64,000 bases of DNA from Bacteroidales bacterium. GTDB lineage: Bacteria; Bacteroidota; Bacteroidia; Bacteroidales; JAFGXI01. The notes beneath the pieces are model-generated. The model ran no database searches. It saw nothing but the letters and a program-made list of their open reading frames with translations, and had not been told where the DNA came from. Position numbers and translations under genes: made by a program. Position 1 is the stretch's first letter. The number at the start of each line of letters is the position of its first letter. The stretch spans positions 120,559-184,558 of the forward strand of contig JAFGXI010000017.1 in assembly GCA_016936665.1 (NCBI GenBank), in the 5' to 3' direction. Below are positions 44,507 through 53,700 of this stretch, piece after piece.

Positions 44507-46090
44507 ATGAAACAAACTTTAAGCATTTTGCTACTCACAAGTGTTATGTTTGCCCAAGCGCAGATAACTAACTTATTGCAATACAAAAAGGCAAAACGAT
44601 TGATTTATCTCGAAAACTACCAAGAAGCCTTACCTATTTTGGATAGCTTATCGCATATAGACGATAATAACGCCAACTTAAATTATTTATTAGGGTTGTG
44701 CTACTACCATCAACAGCAAGATCGACAACAAGCCATTCCTTATCTAGAAAAAGCATCGAAAAACGTTAACGAAAAAACAAAAGAGGATTATAAGTCTGAT
44801 GAAGCTCCCATGGATGCCTTGTATTATTTAGCTCATGCTTATTTACTAGATTATCAGTTAGACAAATGCATACAAACCAGCGAAACCCTGAAACAAAAAA
44901 GCTCAGACGTTTTGTATAAAGACAAGGCTGACCGTTTGATTAATCATGCACAAAATGCACAATTGTTAACCAAAATGCCCATCCAAATAGAAATTAATGC
45001 ATTAGGGGCAAACATCAACAGTACAGAAGACGATTACTCACCATTAATAAATGCCGATGAAACGTTTATGGTTTTTACATCGAGACGAGAAGGCAGCACC
45101 GGTGGGCAACTAAACGACGAAGGTCGATACTACGAAGATGTTTACTCCAGCATAAAAGATATGGGACAATGGCAAAAAGCAGTACCATTCAACAACAACA
45201 TTAATACCACTCGTCACGATGCTGCCGTAGCTTTGTCGGCCGATGGCAACGATATGATTATTTATCGCGATGACTATGGCATTGGGAACTTATACAGCTC
45301 ACATTTGTTTAGCAACGGCTGGTCTAAAGCGGAAAAACTCTCTAGCAATGTCAATTCGAAAAATAACGAAACACACGCTGCATTCTCGCACGATGGTCAA
45401 ACCTTATACTTTATAAGTGATATAGATGGTGGTTATGGCGGAAAAGATATTTATTTTTCTAACAAACTTCCCAATGGACAATGGGGACTACCACAAAACT
45501 TAGGCATCGGCATCAATACAAAATGGGACGAAGATGGCGTTTATATTCATCCTGATGGAAGCAAATTATACTTTAGCTCAGAGGGTCATAATTCGATGGG
45601 CGGTTACGATATTTTCTATTGCGAATGGCTAGCCGAAAGCGGTTGGTCTGAACCTAAAAATGTGGGATATCCAATAAATACTACCGACGACGATGTTTTT
45701 GCTGTTTTTTCTGCAGACGGGAAACGAGCATATTACTCTGCTCAGAAAAAAGATGGCATGGGTGGTTTCGATATTTATATGATGAATTTAATGTCGTTGC
45801 CCGAACGGAACAACACCATTGTAAAGGGACCTATTTTAGATGCTAATGGTCAAATTGTTTTAGGTTATAATTTAAAAGTATACAACAGCGAGCATCAACT
45901 AATCGGCCAATATAAAGCGAATAACGAAGGGATTTACACTCTTGTGCTCAAACAAGGTGAAACTTACTTTTTAGAGTCTAATGATGCGAAATTGATAAAC
46001 AATAAATTAGAAGTTCCGGGAAACACTGCTTTTTATATCACTCAATTACCATATCATATAAAAGCAATTGCTAACACCCTTGCCAAGTAA
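44507..46090 (+). CDS. TPR and PD40-propeller protein, PorE-like without OmpA domain
   Basis: The 527-residue protein has a signal peptide, TPR units (~30-150), a PD40/WD40-like propeller (~175-425, blades such as LYFISDIDGGYGGKDIYF and LYFSSEGHNSMGGYDIF), and a carboxypeptidase-regulatory-like beta domain (~435-500). It is clearly related in domain order to the PorE-like protein at 30.1-32.0 kb, but the chain ends before any OmpA peptidoglycan-binding domain. It lies 2 bp after creD and overlaps the next gene by 1 bp. Function unknown; it may be a partner or regulator of the OmpA form. Confidence 0.82.
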   Translation: MKQTLSILLLTSVMFAQAQITNLLQYKKAKRLIYLENYQEALPILDSLSHIDDNNANLNYLLGLCYYHQQQDRQQAIPYLEKASKNVNEKTKEDYKSDEAPMDALYYLAHAYLLDYQLDKCIQTSETLKQKSSDVLYKDKADRLINHAQNAQLLTKMPIQIEINALGANINSTEDDYSPLINADETFMVFTSRREGSTGGQLNDEGRYYEDVYSSIKDMGQWQKAVPFNNNINTTRHDAAVALSADGNDMIIYRDDYGIGNLYSSHLFSNGWSKAEKLSSNVNSKNNETHAAFSHDGQTLYFISDIDGGYGGKDIYFSNKLPNGQWGLPQNLGIGINTKWDEDGVYIHPDGSKLYFSSEGHNSMGGYDIFYCEWLAESGWSEPKNVGYPINTTDDDVFAVFSADGKRAYYSAQKKDGMGGFDIYMMNLMSLPERNNTIVKGPILDANGQIVLGYNLKVYNSEHQLIGQYKANNEGIYTLVLKQGETYFLESNDAKLINNKLEVPGNTAFYITQLPYHIKAIANTLAK

Positions 46091-46695
46091 TGAAAACCTT
46101 TAGCCAAACCATTTCAGCAATCCTACACCCTGCATTTGTTCCATTACTGGGCTTTTTACTTCTGTATTATATTAGTGGCGATGCTCTATATCTACCTCCA
46201 AATATATTTTGGTTTACTTTATTAATAATTTTTCAATTTACCATACTTATACCTTTTTCTATTTTGTACTTTTTATACAGAATAAAAAAAGTAAGCGACT
46301 TTTACTTATCTAAAAGAGAAGAGCGCCCCTTGCCTTTAATTCTTACTTTGATAAGCTACGCCATCAGTTATGCCATTTTCAGATATTTTCATTACCCTCA
46401 TATTATTGTAAGTTTTTTCGCAACGGTTGTTATTGCCACTGCCTTTAGCATGTTTGTATCTTTTACATATAAAATTAGCCTACACAGTATCGCATGGGGA
46501 GCCGTTAGCGGGCTATGTTTAGCCTTGGCTTACCGATATCATATAGAGCTTCATTTTATCGTTTCAATATCATTTATTATTTCTGCAATTGTTGCGCTAA
46601 GTCGTTTGTTTTTAGACGCACACAAGCCAGCCGAAATATATACCGGTTGGGCTTCTTCGTTTAGTTTAGCATTGTATATAATGACTTTTTTTTAG
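46090..46695 (+). CDS. PAP2-like membrane protein
   Basis: A 201-residue protein with five or six hydrophobic helices. It has a PAP2-like third motif SRLFLDAHKPAEIYTGW, where the usual terminal Asp is Glu, and a KREERPLPL segment resembling the first motif. The middle PSGH motif is not clear (SLHS), so it may be an altered or inactive lipid-phosphate phosphatase. It overlaps the upstream propeller gene by 1 bp, and crcB follows immediately. Confidence 0.7.
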   Translation: MKTFSQTISAILHPAFVPLLGFLLLYYISGDALYLPPNIFWFTLLIIFQFTILIPFSILYFLYRIKKVSDFYLSKREERPLPLILTLISYAISYAIFRYFHYPHIIVSFFATVVIATAFSMFVSFTYKISLHSIAWGAVSGLCLALAYRYHIELHFIVSISFIISAIVALSRLFLDAHKPAEIYTGWASSFSLALYIMTFF

Positions 46696-47067
46696 ATGGC
46701 CTATTTTTTAGTTTTCATAGGAGGAGGATTTGGAAGTTTAACGCGATTTTTATTGTCGAAATGGGTACAAAATCAGTTCGATGGCATACATCCTGTTGCT
46801 ACTTTTATTTCCAACATGTCGGCAACTCTAATTTTAGGACTTGTTATCTTCTTTACACACAACAAAATAGCTGAACACCAAGCCCTAAGGTGGTTATTAG
46901 TAACCGGATTTTGTGGCGGTTTTAGCACTTTTTCTACCTTTAGTTACGAAACCTTTAGCTTATTCAAATTAGGAGCATACGGTTGGGCGATTTCCAATGT
47001 TCTAGTGAGTATTTCACTTGGTATATTAATTATTTTCTTACTTTCAAAAGCCAGTCCACATGTTTAA
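46696..47067 (+). CDS. crcB: Fluoride channel FluC/CrcB
   Basis: A small dual-topology fluoride exporter of 123 residues and four helices. GGGFGSLTRFLL at the N-terminus and GFCGGFSTFSTFSYE (fluoride pore Phe/Thr/Ser residues) are diagnostic. There is no fluoride riboswitch upstream, because the gene sits inside an operon. The next gene overlaps by 8 bp. Confidence 0.95.
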   Translation: MAYFLVFIGGGFGSLTRFLLSKWVQNQFDGIHPVATFISNMSATLILGLVIFFTHNKIAEHQALRWLLVTGFCGGFSTFSTFSYETFSLFKLGAYGWAISNVLVSISLGILIIFLLSKASPHV

Positions 47068-47734
47068 CTTCCTGAAAAAGAGAAGAAAAGCAATTTCCGA
47101 AAACAAATTCTCGAAACTAAATTCAGTCTCTGATGCTTTTTACCATGGGAAATACCGAGAATGTATAGAAGAAGCAAAACCATTATTTAACAATTCCGAT
47201 ATAGAAATTAGGCTGAATGCACAACGTTTCTATGGTTTAGCCAATTATAGACTAAAACGATACGAAGAAGCCAGCAGAATTTTTCAGGAAATTGCCGAAG
47301 AAACCAAGAATACCGACGATTGGTTTAACTTAATGACTGCTGCTATTAGAAATAAACAAATTGAGTTGGGAGAAAAGGCATACGAAAAGTTCAATCATCC
47401 GCAAAGCGTGAGAGGAGCTAATCAAATGCTTACGTATGCCAATGTAACCTATCAATTAATGATTGCCTTGCAGGATGCTGAAGTTTACGATAAATCTCTG
47501 GAAAAATTAATCGTCTTGAAACGATACATTGCTCAAGCGAAAGAACATAATTCCGAATTCCTTGCTAAACATGGTTTGCCTTTTATTTTTCAGACTTTAG
47601 TTTCTGCTCGAACAACCTTAGAGCAGCAATATACTAATGAACAAATTGAACGCTTTTTAGACGATTTCGAAAAACATGTCGACCAAGATGGAAAAGAAAG
47701 TATTCAGGAATTTAGAGCCAGTTTAGTAAAGTAA
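47060..47734 (+). CDS. TPR-like cytoplasmic protein
   Basis: A 224-residue protein with two TPR-like units (~residues 25-100, AQRFYGLANYRLKRYEEASRIFQEI in two parts) followed by a helical region without a recognised family. No signal peptide or membrane helix. It ends the creD operon and its stop codon is 2 bp from the dxs stop on the other strand, leaving no room for a terminator. Role unknown. Confidence 0.68.
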   Translation: MFNFLKKRRKAISENKFSKLNSVSDAFYHGKYRECIEEAKPLFNNSDIEIRLNAQRFYGLANYRLKRYEEASRIFQEIAEETKNTDDWFNLMTAAIRNKQIELGEKAYEKFNHPQSVRGANQMLTYANVTYQLMIALQDAEVYDKSLEKLIVLKRYIAQAKEHNSEFLAKHGLPFIFQTLVSARTTLEQQYTNEQIERFLDDFEKHVDQDGKESIQEFRASLVK

Positions 47735-47736
47735 GT

Positions 47737-49620
47737 TTACCATATAGAGCTAACTTTTTCGGCAATAGAGTTACTGTCGAAGCCACAAAGCTGATACAGT
47801 TCACTTTGGCTACCATGAGGAATAAATTTGTCCGGAATTCCCATTGTGTCGATCGTATTTTTATATTGATGCTTAGCCATAAACTCTAAAACGGCAGAGC
47901 CAAACCCCCCTTGCACAGCACCATCTTCAACAGTAATAATATGTAAAAACGACTGACATACATGGTGCATCACTTCTTCGTCGAGGGGTTTAACAAAACG
48001 CATATCGTAATGCTGAAACTGAATTCCATCGGCTTTTAACTGTTCGGCAGCTTCTTTCACCAATTCACCGGTAATGCCAATGCTTAATACTGCCACTCTA
48101 CTCCCTTCTGCAATTAAGCGAGCTTTGCCAAACGCTATCTTTTCAAATGGAACTTTCCAATCGACAATCGATCCTGATCCTCTAGGGTAGCGTATCGCAA
48201 CCGGACCATACGACGCAGTTTGAACGGTATAAAGCATTTGCCTTAAGTCGATAACATCCATAGGAGCAGCAACAATTAAGTTGGGTACTGTACGCATGTG
48301 CGATAAATCGAATGCTCCGTGATGCGTTTCTCCATCGTCGCCCACTAAACCTCCTCTATCCAAGCAAAACACTACATTTAGGTTTTGTATGGCTACGTCG
48401 TGAATTACGCCATCGTAAGCGCGTTGCATAAAAGTTGAATAAATATTGCAATAAGGGAGTTGCCCGGAAATTGCCAATCCTGCAGAGAAAGTAACTGCAT
48501 GTTGTTCTGCAATACCAACATCAAATGCTCTATCGGGCATTTCTTTCATCATGATATTTAATGATGAGCCCGAAGGCATGGCCGGTGTAATACCTACAAT
48601 TTTTTCGTTCTGCTTTGCTAACTCAACAATAGTATGACCAAATACATCTTGGAATTTTACCGGTGTTGGTCTATCAGATTTACTTTTAATAATCTCGCCC
48701 GTTACTTTATCGAATTTACCCGGCGCGTGAAATTGGGTTTGGTTGAGCTCTGCTTGTTTAAATCCTTTCCCTTTTTTTGTGATTACATGCAGAACTTTGG
48801 GACCTGGGAGATTCTTTAAATCAGCAATAATTTTACTTAAATACACAACATCGTGCCCATCTACAGGGCCAAAGTATCGAAAATTGAACGACTCAAACAC
48901 ATTGCTATGTCGAAGAATAATAGATTTAATACCATTATCGATTTTTTGAGCAATGTTTCTGGCTTCGGGTATTTTACCTAAAATTCGCCATACATCTTTT
49001 TTAACTCGATTATATGTTTTAGAGGTAGAAATATCCATCAAATACTCGTTAAGCGCTCCGGTATTTGGATCAATTGCCATGTTATTATCATTAAGAATAA
49101 CAAGCAAATCGGCATTTAATGAACCTGCATTATTGAGCCCTTCGAAAGCCAAACCACCCGTCATAGAGCCATCGCCAATAACAGCAACTACTTTTCTGTT
49201 TTCTTTGCTTCGCTTGGCGGCTACAGCTATGCCCAAGGCAGCGCTAATCGAAGTCGAGGCGTGCCCAACTCCAAAAGCATCGTACTCACTTTCGCTTGGT
49301 TTCGGGAAACCACTTATTCCTCCTAGTTTACGATTAGTGTTAAATTGATCTCTACGACCTGTTAATATCTTATGTCCATAAGCCTGATGGCCAACATCCC
49401 AAACAATTTTATCATATGGTGTGTTAAGCGCATAATGCAATGCTATCGTAAGTTCTACAACGCCAAGACTCGCGCCAAAATGTCCCGGGTTATTAGATAC
49501 AATATCAATAATATACGAACGCAACTCTTTACTAACTTGTAAAAGCTGATCGATGCTTAATTTCCTAAGATCATCGGGATTATTAATATTTTTGAGTAGC
49601 TCGTATTCCATGCTTTGCAT
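47737..49620 (-). CDS. dxs: 1-deoxy-D-xylulose-5-phosphate synthase
   Basis: Thiamine-diphosphate enzyme joining pyruvate and glyceraldehyde 3-phosphate, the entry to the MEP isoprenoid pathway. TPP/metal motif GDGSMTGG, GHFGASLGVVEL at the N-terminus and VGIAEQHAVTFSAGLA in the pyrimidine domain are present. The ATG at 49620 is preferred (627 residues), because the longer TTG start at 49641 falls inside a perfect TAnnTTTG element; the ATG at 49611 is also possible. Confidence 0.96.
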   Translation of the reverse strand: MQSMEYELLKNINNPDDLRKLSIDQLLQVSKELRSYIIDIVSNNPGHFGASLGVVELTIALHYALNTPYDKIVWDVGHQAYGHKILTGRRDQFNTNRKLGGISGFPKPSESEYDAFGVGHASTSISAALGIAVAAKRSKENRKVVAVIGDGSMTGGLAFEGLNNAGSLNADLLVILNDNNMAIDPNTGALNEYLMDISTSKTYNRVKKDVWRILGKIPEARNIAQKIDNGIKSIILRHSNVFESFNFRYFGPVDGHDVVYLSKIIADLKNLPGPKVLHVITKKGKGFKQAELNQTQFHAPGKFDKVTGEIIKSKSDRPTPVKFQDVFGHTIVELAKQNEKIVGITPAMPSGSSLNIMMKEMPDRAFDVGIAEQHAVTFSAGLAISGQLPYCNIYSTFMQRAYDGVIHDVAIQNLNVVFCLDRGGLVGDDGETHHGAFDLSHMRTVPNLIVAAPMDVIDLRQMLYTVQTASYGPVAIRYPRGSGSIVDWKVPFEKIAFGKARLIAEGSRVAVLSIGITGELVKEAAEQLKADGIQFQHYDMRFVKPLDEEVMHHVCQSFLHIITVEDGAVQGGFGSAVLEFMAKHQYKNTIDTMGIPDKFIPHGSQSELYQLCGFDSNSIAEKVSSIW

Positions 49621-49638
49621 TTCAACTCGTATCGGCAA

Positions 49639-49646
49639 CAAATTTA
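49639..49646 (-). promoter_or_regulatory. -7 element of dxs
   Basis: TAAATTTG on the minus strand matches TAnnTTTG. Its last G lies 19 bp before the preferred dxs ATG. A clear TTTG at -33 is lacking (CTTG at 49665-49668 is the nearest). Confidence 0.45.
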
Positions 49647-49767
49647 TAAAAAATGCATAGGAAACAAGTGCACTCTGTGGTATCTTAGGTACTAATTTCT
49701 TATAATTTATATTAAAATAATTGAATTAGTCCAAAACGGTATTTGCTGTCTAACGTAAAAAAGCGGA

Positions 49768-50523
49768 TTATTTCTTTTTATTAGCCTCCTTAACATACTG
49801 CTCCAAAGCCATAGTCATCGATGGTGCTTTAGGGTGTGGAGCATTAATATCCAGTCTTAACCCAGCCTCTTCCACTGCTTTAGCGGTGGTTGGTCCGAAA
49901 GCTGCAATACGTGTTTCGCCTTGTTCAAAATCCGGAAAATTCTGAAATAAAGATTTAATCCCCGACGGGCTAAAAAAGACTAAAACATCATACTTTATGT
50001 CGGCTAAATCGGACAAGTCGCTTAAAACAGTTCTATACATAATGGCTTTAATGTATTTGAAACCGGCACTGTCTAAAGAAGCTGGTATCGATTGTTTGTG
50101 AATATCTGAAAGCGGGATTAAAAACTTTTCGTCTTTGTGTTTTTGGGCCACAGTTAACAAATCGTCGAATTTCCCATTTCCATAGAAAATCTTTCTTTTT
50201 CTGTAAACGATATACTTCTGAAGATAAAAAGCAGTAGCCTCGGAAATACAGAAATACTTCATTTCATCCGGAATCGTAATTCTTAATTCTTCGGCGAGTC
50301 GGAAATAATGGTCAATAGCTGTTCGACTGGTAAAAAACACTGCAGAGAAATCTAATATATTGATTTTAGATTGTCTGAATTCTGAAGCAGAAATTGGCTC
50401 AACATGTATAAATGATCTAAAGTCGATCGTTAAATTATACTTTTCTGCTAAATCGAAATAAGGTGACTTGTCACTTTGTGGTTTGGGTTGAGAAACCAAA
50501 ATACTCTTAACTCTTTTACTCAT
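49768..50523 (-). CDS. hemD: Uroporphyrinogen-III synthase
   Basis: The 251-residue protein shows the two-domain HemD outline, with DFSAVFFTSRTAIDHYF in the first domain and VLVFFSPSGIKSLFQNF then IAAFGPTTAKAVEEAGLRL in the second. HemD proteins are poorly conserved, but the SPSGI and GPTT signatures are the expected ones. It makes uroporphyrinogen III for heme, siroheme or cobalamin. It is 21 bp downstream of the DUF4271 gene, a known neighbour in this phylum. Confidence 0.85.
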   Translation of the reverse strand: MSKRVKSILVSQPKPQSDKSPYFDLAEKYNLTIDFRSFIHVEPISASEFRQSKINILDFSAVFFTSRTAIDHYFRLAEELRITIPDEMKYFCISEATAFYLQKYIVYRKRKIFYGNGKFDDLLTVAQKHKDEKFLIPLSDIHKQSIPASLDSAGFKYIKAIMYRTVLSDLSDLADIKYDVLVFFSPSGIKSLFQNFPDFEQGETRIAAFGPTTAKAVEEAGLRLDINAPHPKAPSMTMALEQYVKEANKKK

Positions 50524-50544
50524 GTAAAGTACTTTTTTATCTCC

Positions 50545-51771
50545 CTAAAATATCAGTTTGTACACCAACATTATAGGTACAATTTCAAGGGTGCAAAGAT
50601 ACAAAATCATATAGAAATACGGAACCCTTGCCTTAAAACTTATTTGTAAGCCTCTGAACCACCTATAAATAAAAGAAAAGCTAATTATGAAAAAGATAGC
50701 TCCAAGAATATATTGCTGTGCATTTAGGTCGACAAAAGGGAATAAAACCACCAATGGCATTAAAACCACACCTAAAAGGCGATTGTTATAATAGACATTG
50801 TACAAATATTCATCGATGAGTTCGCCGGTTTCGAAGAAAAATGCTAATATTTTATTGCTACTGTAATAGGCAAAATTATATGCTAAAAAAGCAGAAAGGA
50901 TAAGACTAAACCATAAAAAATAAGCATCTATCGCCATTTTAAAGAAATAGGAAGTATAAAAACCAACCAAGGATATATTAAGATAATATAATACACTTAA
51001 TAAGGTGTCGAACTTTACCTGGACAACATTTTGTTCTTTGTATATCTTATAAAAATGCTGATAACTAAAAAATGCTTGCCAGAATATTTTGAATTTATGA
51101 CCAAAATATAATCTCACAAAAGCCAATAAAAAAAGCATAGACAAAACCATACTAATCAACCAGAAAGAGCCACTCAAATGCTTATCACTCACTAAAGTTA
51201 CTTCTTCTTGCTTCGAAGGAACCGACTGGATCCATTGTGTAGAGTCGCTCTCTTTCACCACTTTTCTCGGTGCAATTTTAGGTTTAACCGATACTTCCTC
51301 TACCGCATTAAATGCAAGGCTATCTATAGGCGCTAATACCGGCAAAGTATCTTCAACCAGTATTGAGTTTACAAGAGAAACGCTATCTTCTACAGCAAGT
51401 TCGGATTTTGTTTCTGTTATGAAATTTGGAACAGGAGTGTAGATAAAACCCTTAATATCCCATAACTTAAAAGCTTTATTTTGGAACGACTGAATCATCG
51501 CCAAAGTATCTTTTTTAAGCAGTAGATAGGAATCGTTAAAGCTTCTTGCTTTAATTTCTTTGGGCTTTTTAACACTCAGTCTTCGTGTTTTTACTTTTAC
51601 TATAGAATCGATTTGATGATGATCGAAATCGGTTGATAAAATAGAGCTTGGCTGATTATTGAAAAAGTCGACAGGCTTATTTTCTCCAGCAAAAGGATTA
51701 TTTTGCTGAGTAGAATCGGGCGACTGAGGCGCTACAGTATATGACTCAAAATAAAAGTGGCTTTCTTGCAT
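50545..51771 (-). CDS. DUF4271 membrane protein
   Basis: The 408-residue protein has a long polar, proline- and Ser-rich N-terminal half (~1-200) without signal peptide, and a membrane domain of six or seven helices (~205-408) that fits DUF4271. The family is confined to Bacteroidetes and lies next to hemD in many genomes; function unknown. The ATG at 51771 is used, as the only credible start. Confidence 0.82.
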   Translation of the reverse strand: MQESHFYFESYTVAPQSPDSTQQNNPFAGENKPVDFFNNQPSSILSTDFDHHQIDSIVKVKTRRLSVKKPKEIKARSFNDSYLLLKKDTLAMIQSFQNKAFKLWDIKGFIYTPVPNFITETKSELAVEDSVSLVNSILVEDTLPVLAPIDSLAFNAVEEVSVKPKIAPRKVVKESDSTQWIQSVPSKQEEVTLVSDKHLSGSFWLISMVLSMLFLLAFVRLYFGHKFKIFWQAFFSYQHFYKIYKEQNVVQVKFDTLLSVLYYLNISLVGFYTSYFFKMAIDAYFLWFSLILSAFLAYNFAYYSSNKILAFFFETGELIDEYLYNVYYNNRLLGVVLMPLVVLFPFVDLNAQQYILGAIFFIISFSFIYRWFRGLQISFKARVPYFYMILYLCTLEIVPIMLVYKLIF

Positions 51772-51895
51772 AATCTAAGCTAAGATGTAAAAATAGTGTA
51801 AATTTATAATTTAAGAAAACGAAACAAATTGGGTATGTATTTAAAATGATGACGACAGCTTGTCGTAAATCGATTTTATTAATAAATATTATCGA

Positions 51896-51931
51896 TTTGT
51901 TTTCAAAAAAATGAATATAACCATAGTTTTG
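51896..51931 (+). promoter_or_regulatory. Promoter of the glutaryl-CoA-type dehydrogenase gene
   Basis: TAGTTTTG (51924-51931) matches TAnnTTTG; TTTGTTTT at 51896-51903 supplies a -33 element, with a 20-bp spacer if TTTT at 51900-51903 is used. The ATG lies 38 bp further on. Confidence 0.5.
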
Positions 51932-51969
51932 TAAATCAAACACAAATCATTAAATTAAGCATTTTCAAC

Positions 51970-53148
51970 ATGAATAAAGATATTAAACTCATCCCCGATT
52001 ATTTTATTATAGATCAACTACTTACAGAAGAACATCTTTTAGTCCGACAATCGGTAAGGGACTGGGTGGACAGCAAACTAAAACCAGTAATAGACGACTA
52101 CAGTCAACGACACGAATTCCCTAGTTTTGTTCTAAAAGAATTAGGTGAACTGGGCGCATTTGGCCCATATATTCCTGAGCAGTATGGTGGTGCCGGGCTC
52201 GATCAGATTTCTTACGGATTAATAATGCAAGAGCTAGAAAGGGGCGATTCTGGCATTCGTTCAACCGCTTCGGTTCAATCTTCGTTAGTAATGTATCCTA
52301 TTTTCGCCTTCGGGTCGGAAAAACAGAAACAAAAATATTTACCATTGCTTGCCAAAGGCGAAAAAATCGGAGCTTTCGGATTAACCGAACCAAACCATGG
52401 CTCCGACCCGGGTAGCATGATAACCAAAATAGAAGATAAAGGCGATTATTATTTGCTGAATGGGGCAAAGATGTGGATCACCAATGCTCCTATAGCCGAC
52501 ATTGCTGTTGTATGGGCAAAAGATGAACATGGCATTGTAAGAGGACTTCTTGTTGAAAAAGGCATGGAAGGTTTTTCTGCTCCTGAAACACATCGCAAAT
52601 GGTCGTTAAGAGCCAGTATCACAGGAGAGTTGGTCTTCGATAACGTTAAAGTACCTAAAGAAAATCTTCTTCCCAATATTCAGGGCTTAAAAGGCCCGAT
52701 GATGTGCTTAAACTCCGCACGTTATGGCATTGCTTGGGGTGTGGTAGGTGCTGCAATCGACTGCTACAGCACTGCTTTGCAATATGCTTTAGAAAGAAAA
52801 CAATTCGACAAACCCATTGCTTCGTTTCAACTTCAGCAGAAAAAATTAGCCGAAATTGTGACCGAAATAACAAAAGCCCAATTATTAGTTTGGCGTTTAG
52901 GTACACTACGTAACGACGACAAAGCAAGTCCGGCACAAATATCGATGGCTAAAAGAAACAATGTGGATATGGCTTTAAATGTTGCCAGAGAATCTCGTCA
53001 AATACTCGGGGCTATGGGAATAACCGGCGATTATCCTATTATGCGACATATGATGAATCTTGAATCGGTGGTTACCTACGAAGGCACCCACGATATTCAT
53101 TTGCTTATTACCGGCTTCGACATAACTGGCATTGCTGCTTTTAAATAA
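51970..53148 (+). CDS. Glutaryl-CoA dehydrogenase-type acyl-CoA dehydrogenase
   Basis: 392-residue FAD enzyme. Compared with ordinary acyl-CoA dehydrogenases it has the glutaryl-CoA signature features LTEPNHGSDPGSM, KWSLRASITGELVFDNV and the catalytic YEGTHDIH (Glu371). These enzymes oxidise and decarboxylate glutaryl-CoA to crotonyl-CoA in lysine or tryptophan breakdown. No other pathway genes are nearby. Its own promoter is seen, and a lipoprotein gene follows after 18 bp. Confidence 0.93.
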   Translation: MNKDIKLIPDYFIIDQLLTEEHLLVRQSVRDWVDSKLKPVIDDYSQRHEFPSFVLKELGELGAFGPYIPEQYGGAGLDQISYGLIMQELERGDSGIRSTASVQSSLVMYPIFAFGSEKQKQKYLPLLAKGEKIGAFGLTEPNHGSDPGSMITKIEDKGDYYLLNGAKMWITNAPIADIAVVWAKDEHGIVRGLLVEKGMEGFSAPETHRKWSLRASITGELVFDNVKVPKENLLPNIQGLKGPMMCLNSARYGIAWGVVGAAIDCYSTALQYALERKQFDKPIASFQLQQKKLAEIVTEITKAQLLVWRLGTLRNDDKASPAQISMAKRNNVDMALNVARESRQILGAMGITGDYPIMRHMMNLESVVTYEGTHDIHLLITGFDITGIAAFK

Positions 53149-53166
53149 TCTTATAAATAACTGAAT

Positions 53167-53697
53167 ATGAAATTTTTATGGACAATTCTTTTAGCAATCG
53201 TTGTATTACAATCTTGCACAGAAGTTAAATTTAAACAACCTCAACCCCAAGGCATAGCTGCATTAGAAAGCATTCCGGAATCGATGCAAGGTTATTACCT
53301 TTTGGGCGATAAAGACACCGTTAAAATCTTTGCCAATGGCTTTGAAATGAAAAAAGACAGTACCAACGAAAAAGAGCAACACGAACTTTCCGAGTTTTTT
53401 GCTATCAAACGTTGGAAGAAAACTATTTTCATCAATTTAAGAGATAAAGATGAACCATATTGGAGCGTAATCTTTCTAACCCCCAACGATAGTAACATTA
53501 GTGTTGGTTTTTTAAGTTTCAATCAGAACGACAAAGAAAGCATCGATCAATTTAAACAATTAACCAAGGTTGAGGAACTTTTAAATGAAGAAGGAAAAAT
53601 TACAAACTACTTAATCGATCCTTCAAAAAAAGAGCTAAAAAAGATTTTAAAAACAATTCCAATGTATGATCTTGGAAAACTGCGTAAAATAGAATAA
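53167..53697 (+). CDS. Lipoprotein of unknown function
   Basis: A 176-residue protein with a lipobox (LQSC, Cys at residue 17) and a beta-rich body (YYLLGDKDTVKIF, WSVIFLTPNDSNISVGF) followed by a helical C-terminus (ELKKILKTIP). No family recognised. It lies between the glutaryl-CoA-type dehydrogenase and exonuclease III genes, 3 bp before the latter, so the three may be co-transcribed, without obvious functional logic. Confidence 0.65.
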   Translation: MKFLWTILLAIVVLQSCTEVKFKQPQPQGIAALESIPESMQGYYLLGDKDTVKIFANGFEMKKDSTNEKEQHELSEFFAIKRWKKTIFINLRDKDEPYWSVIFLTPNDSNISVGFLSFNQNDKESIDQFKQLTKVEELLNEEGKITNYLIDPSKKELKKILKTIPMYDLGKLRKIE

Positions 53698-53700
53698 TCG

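Noticed and set aside
48953..49348. 131-codon frame antisense inside dxs
   Set aside because: It lies completely within a well-supported gene and has no family features.
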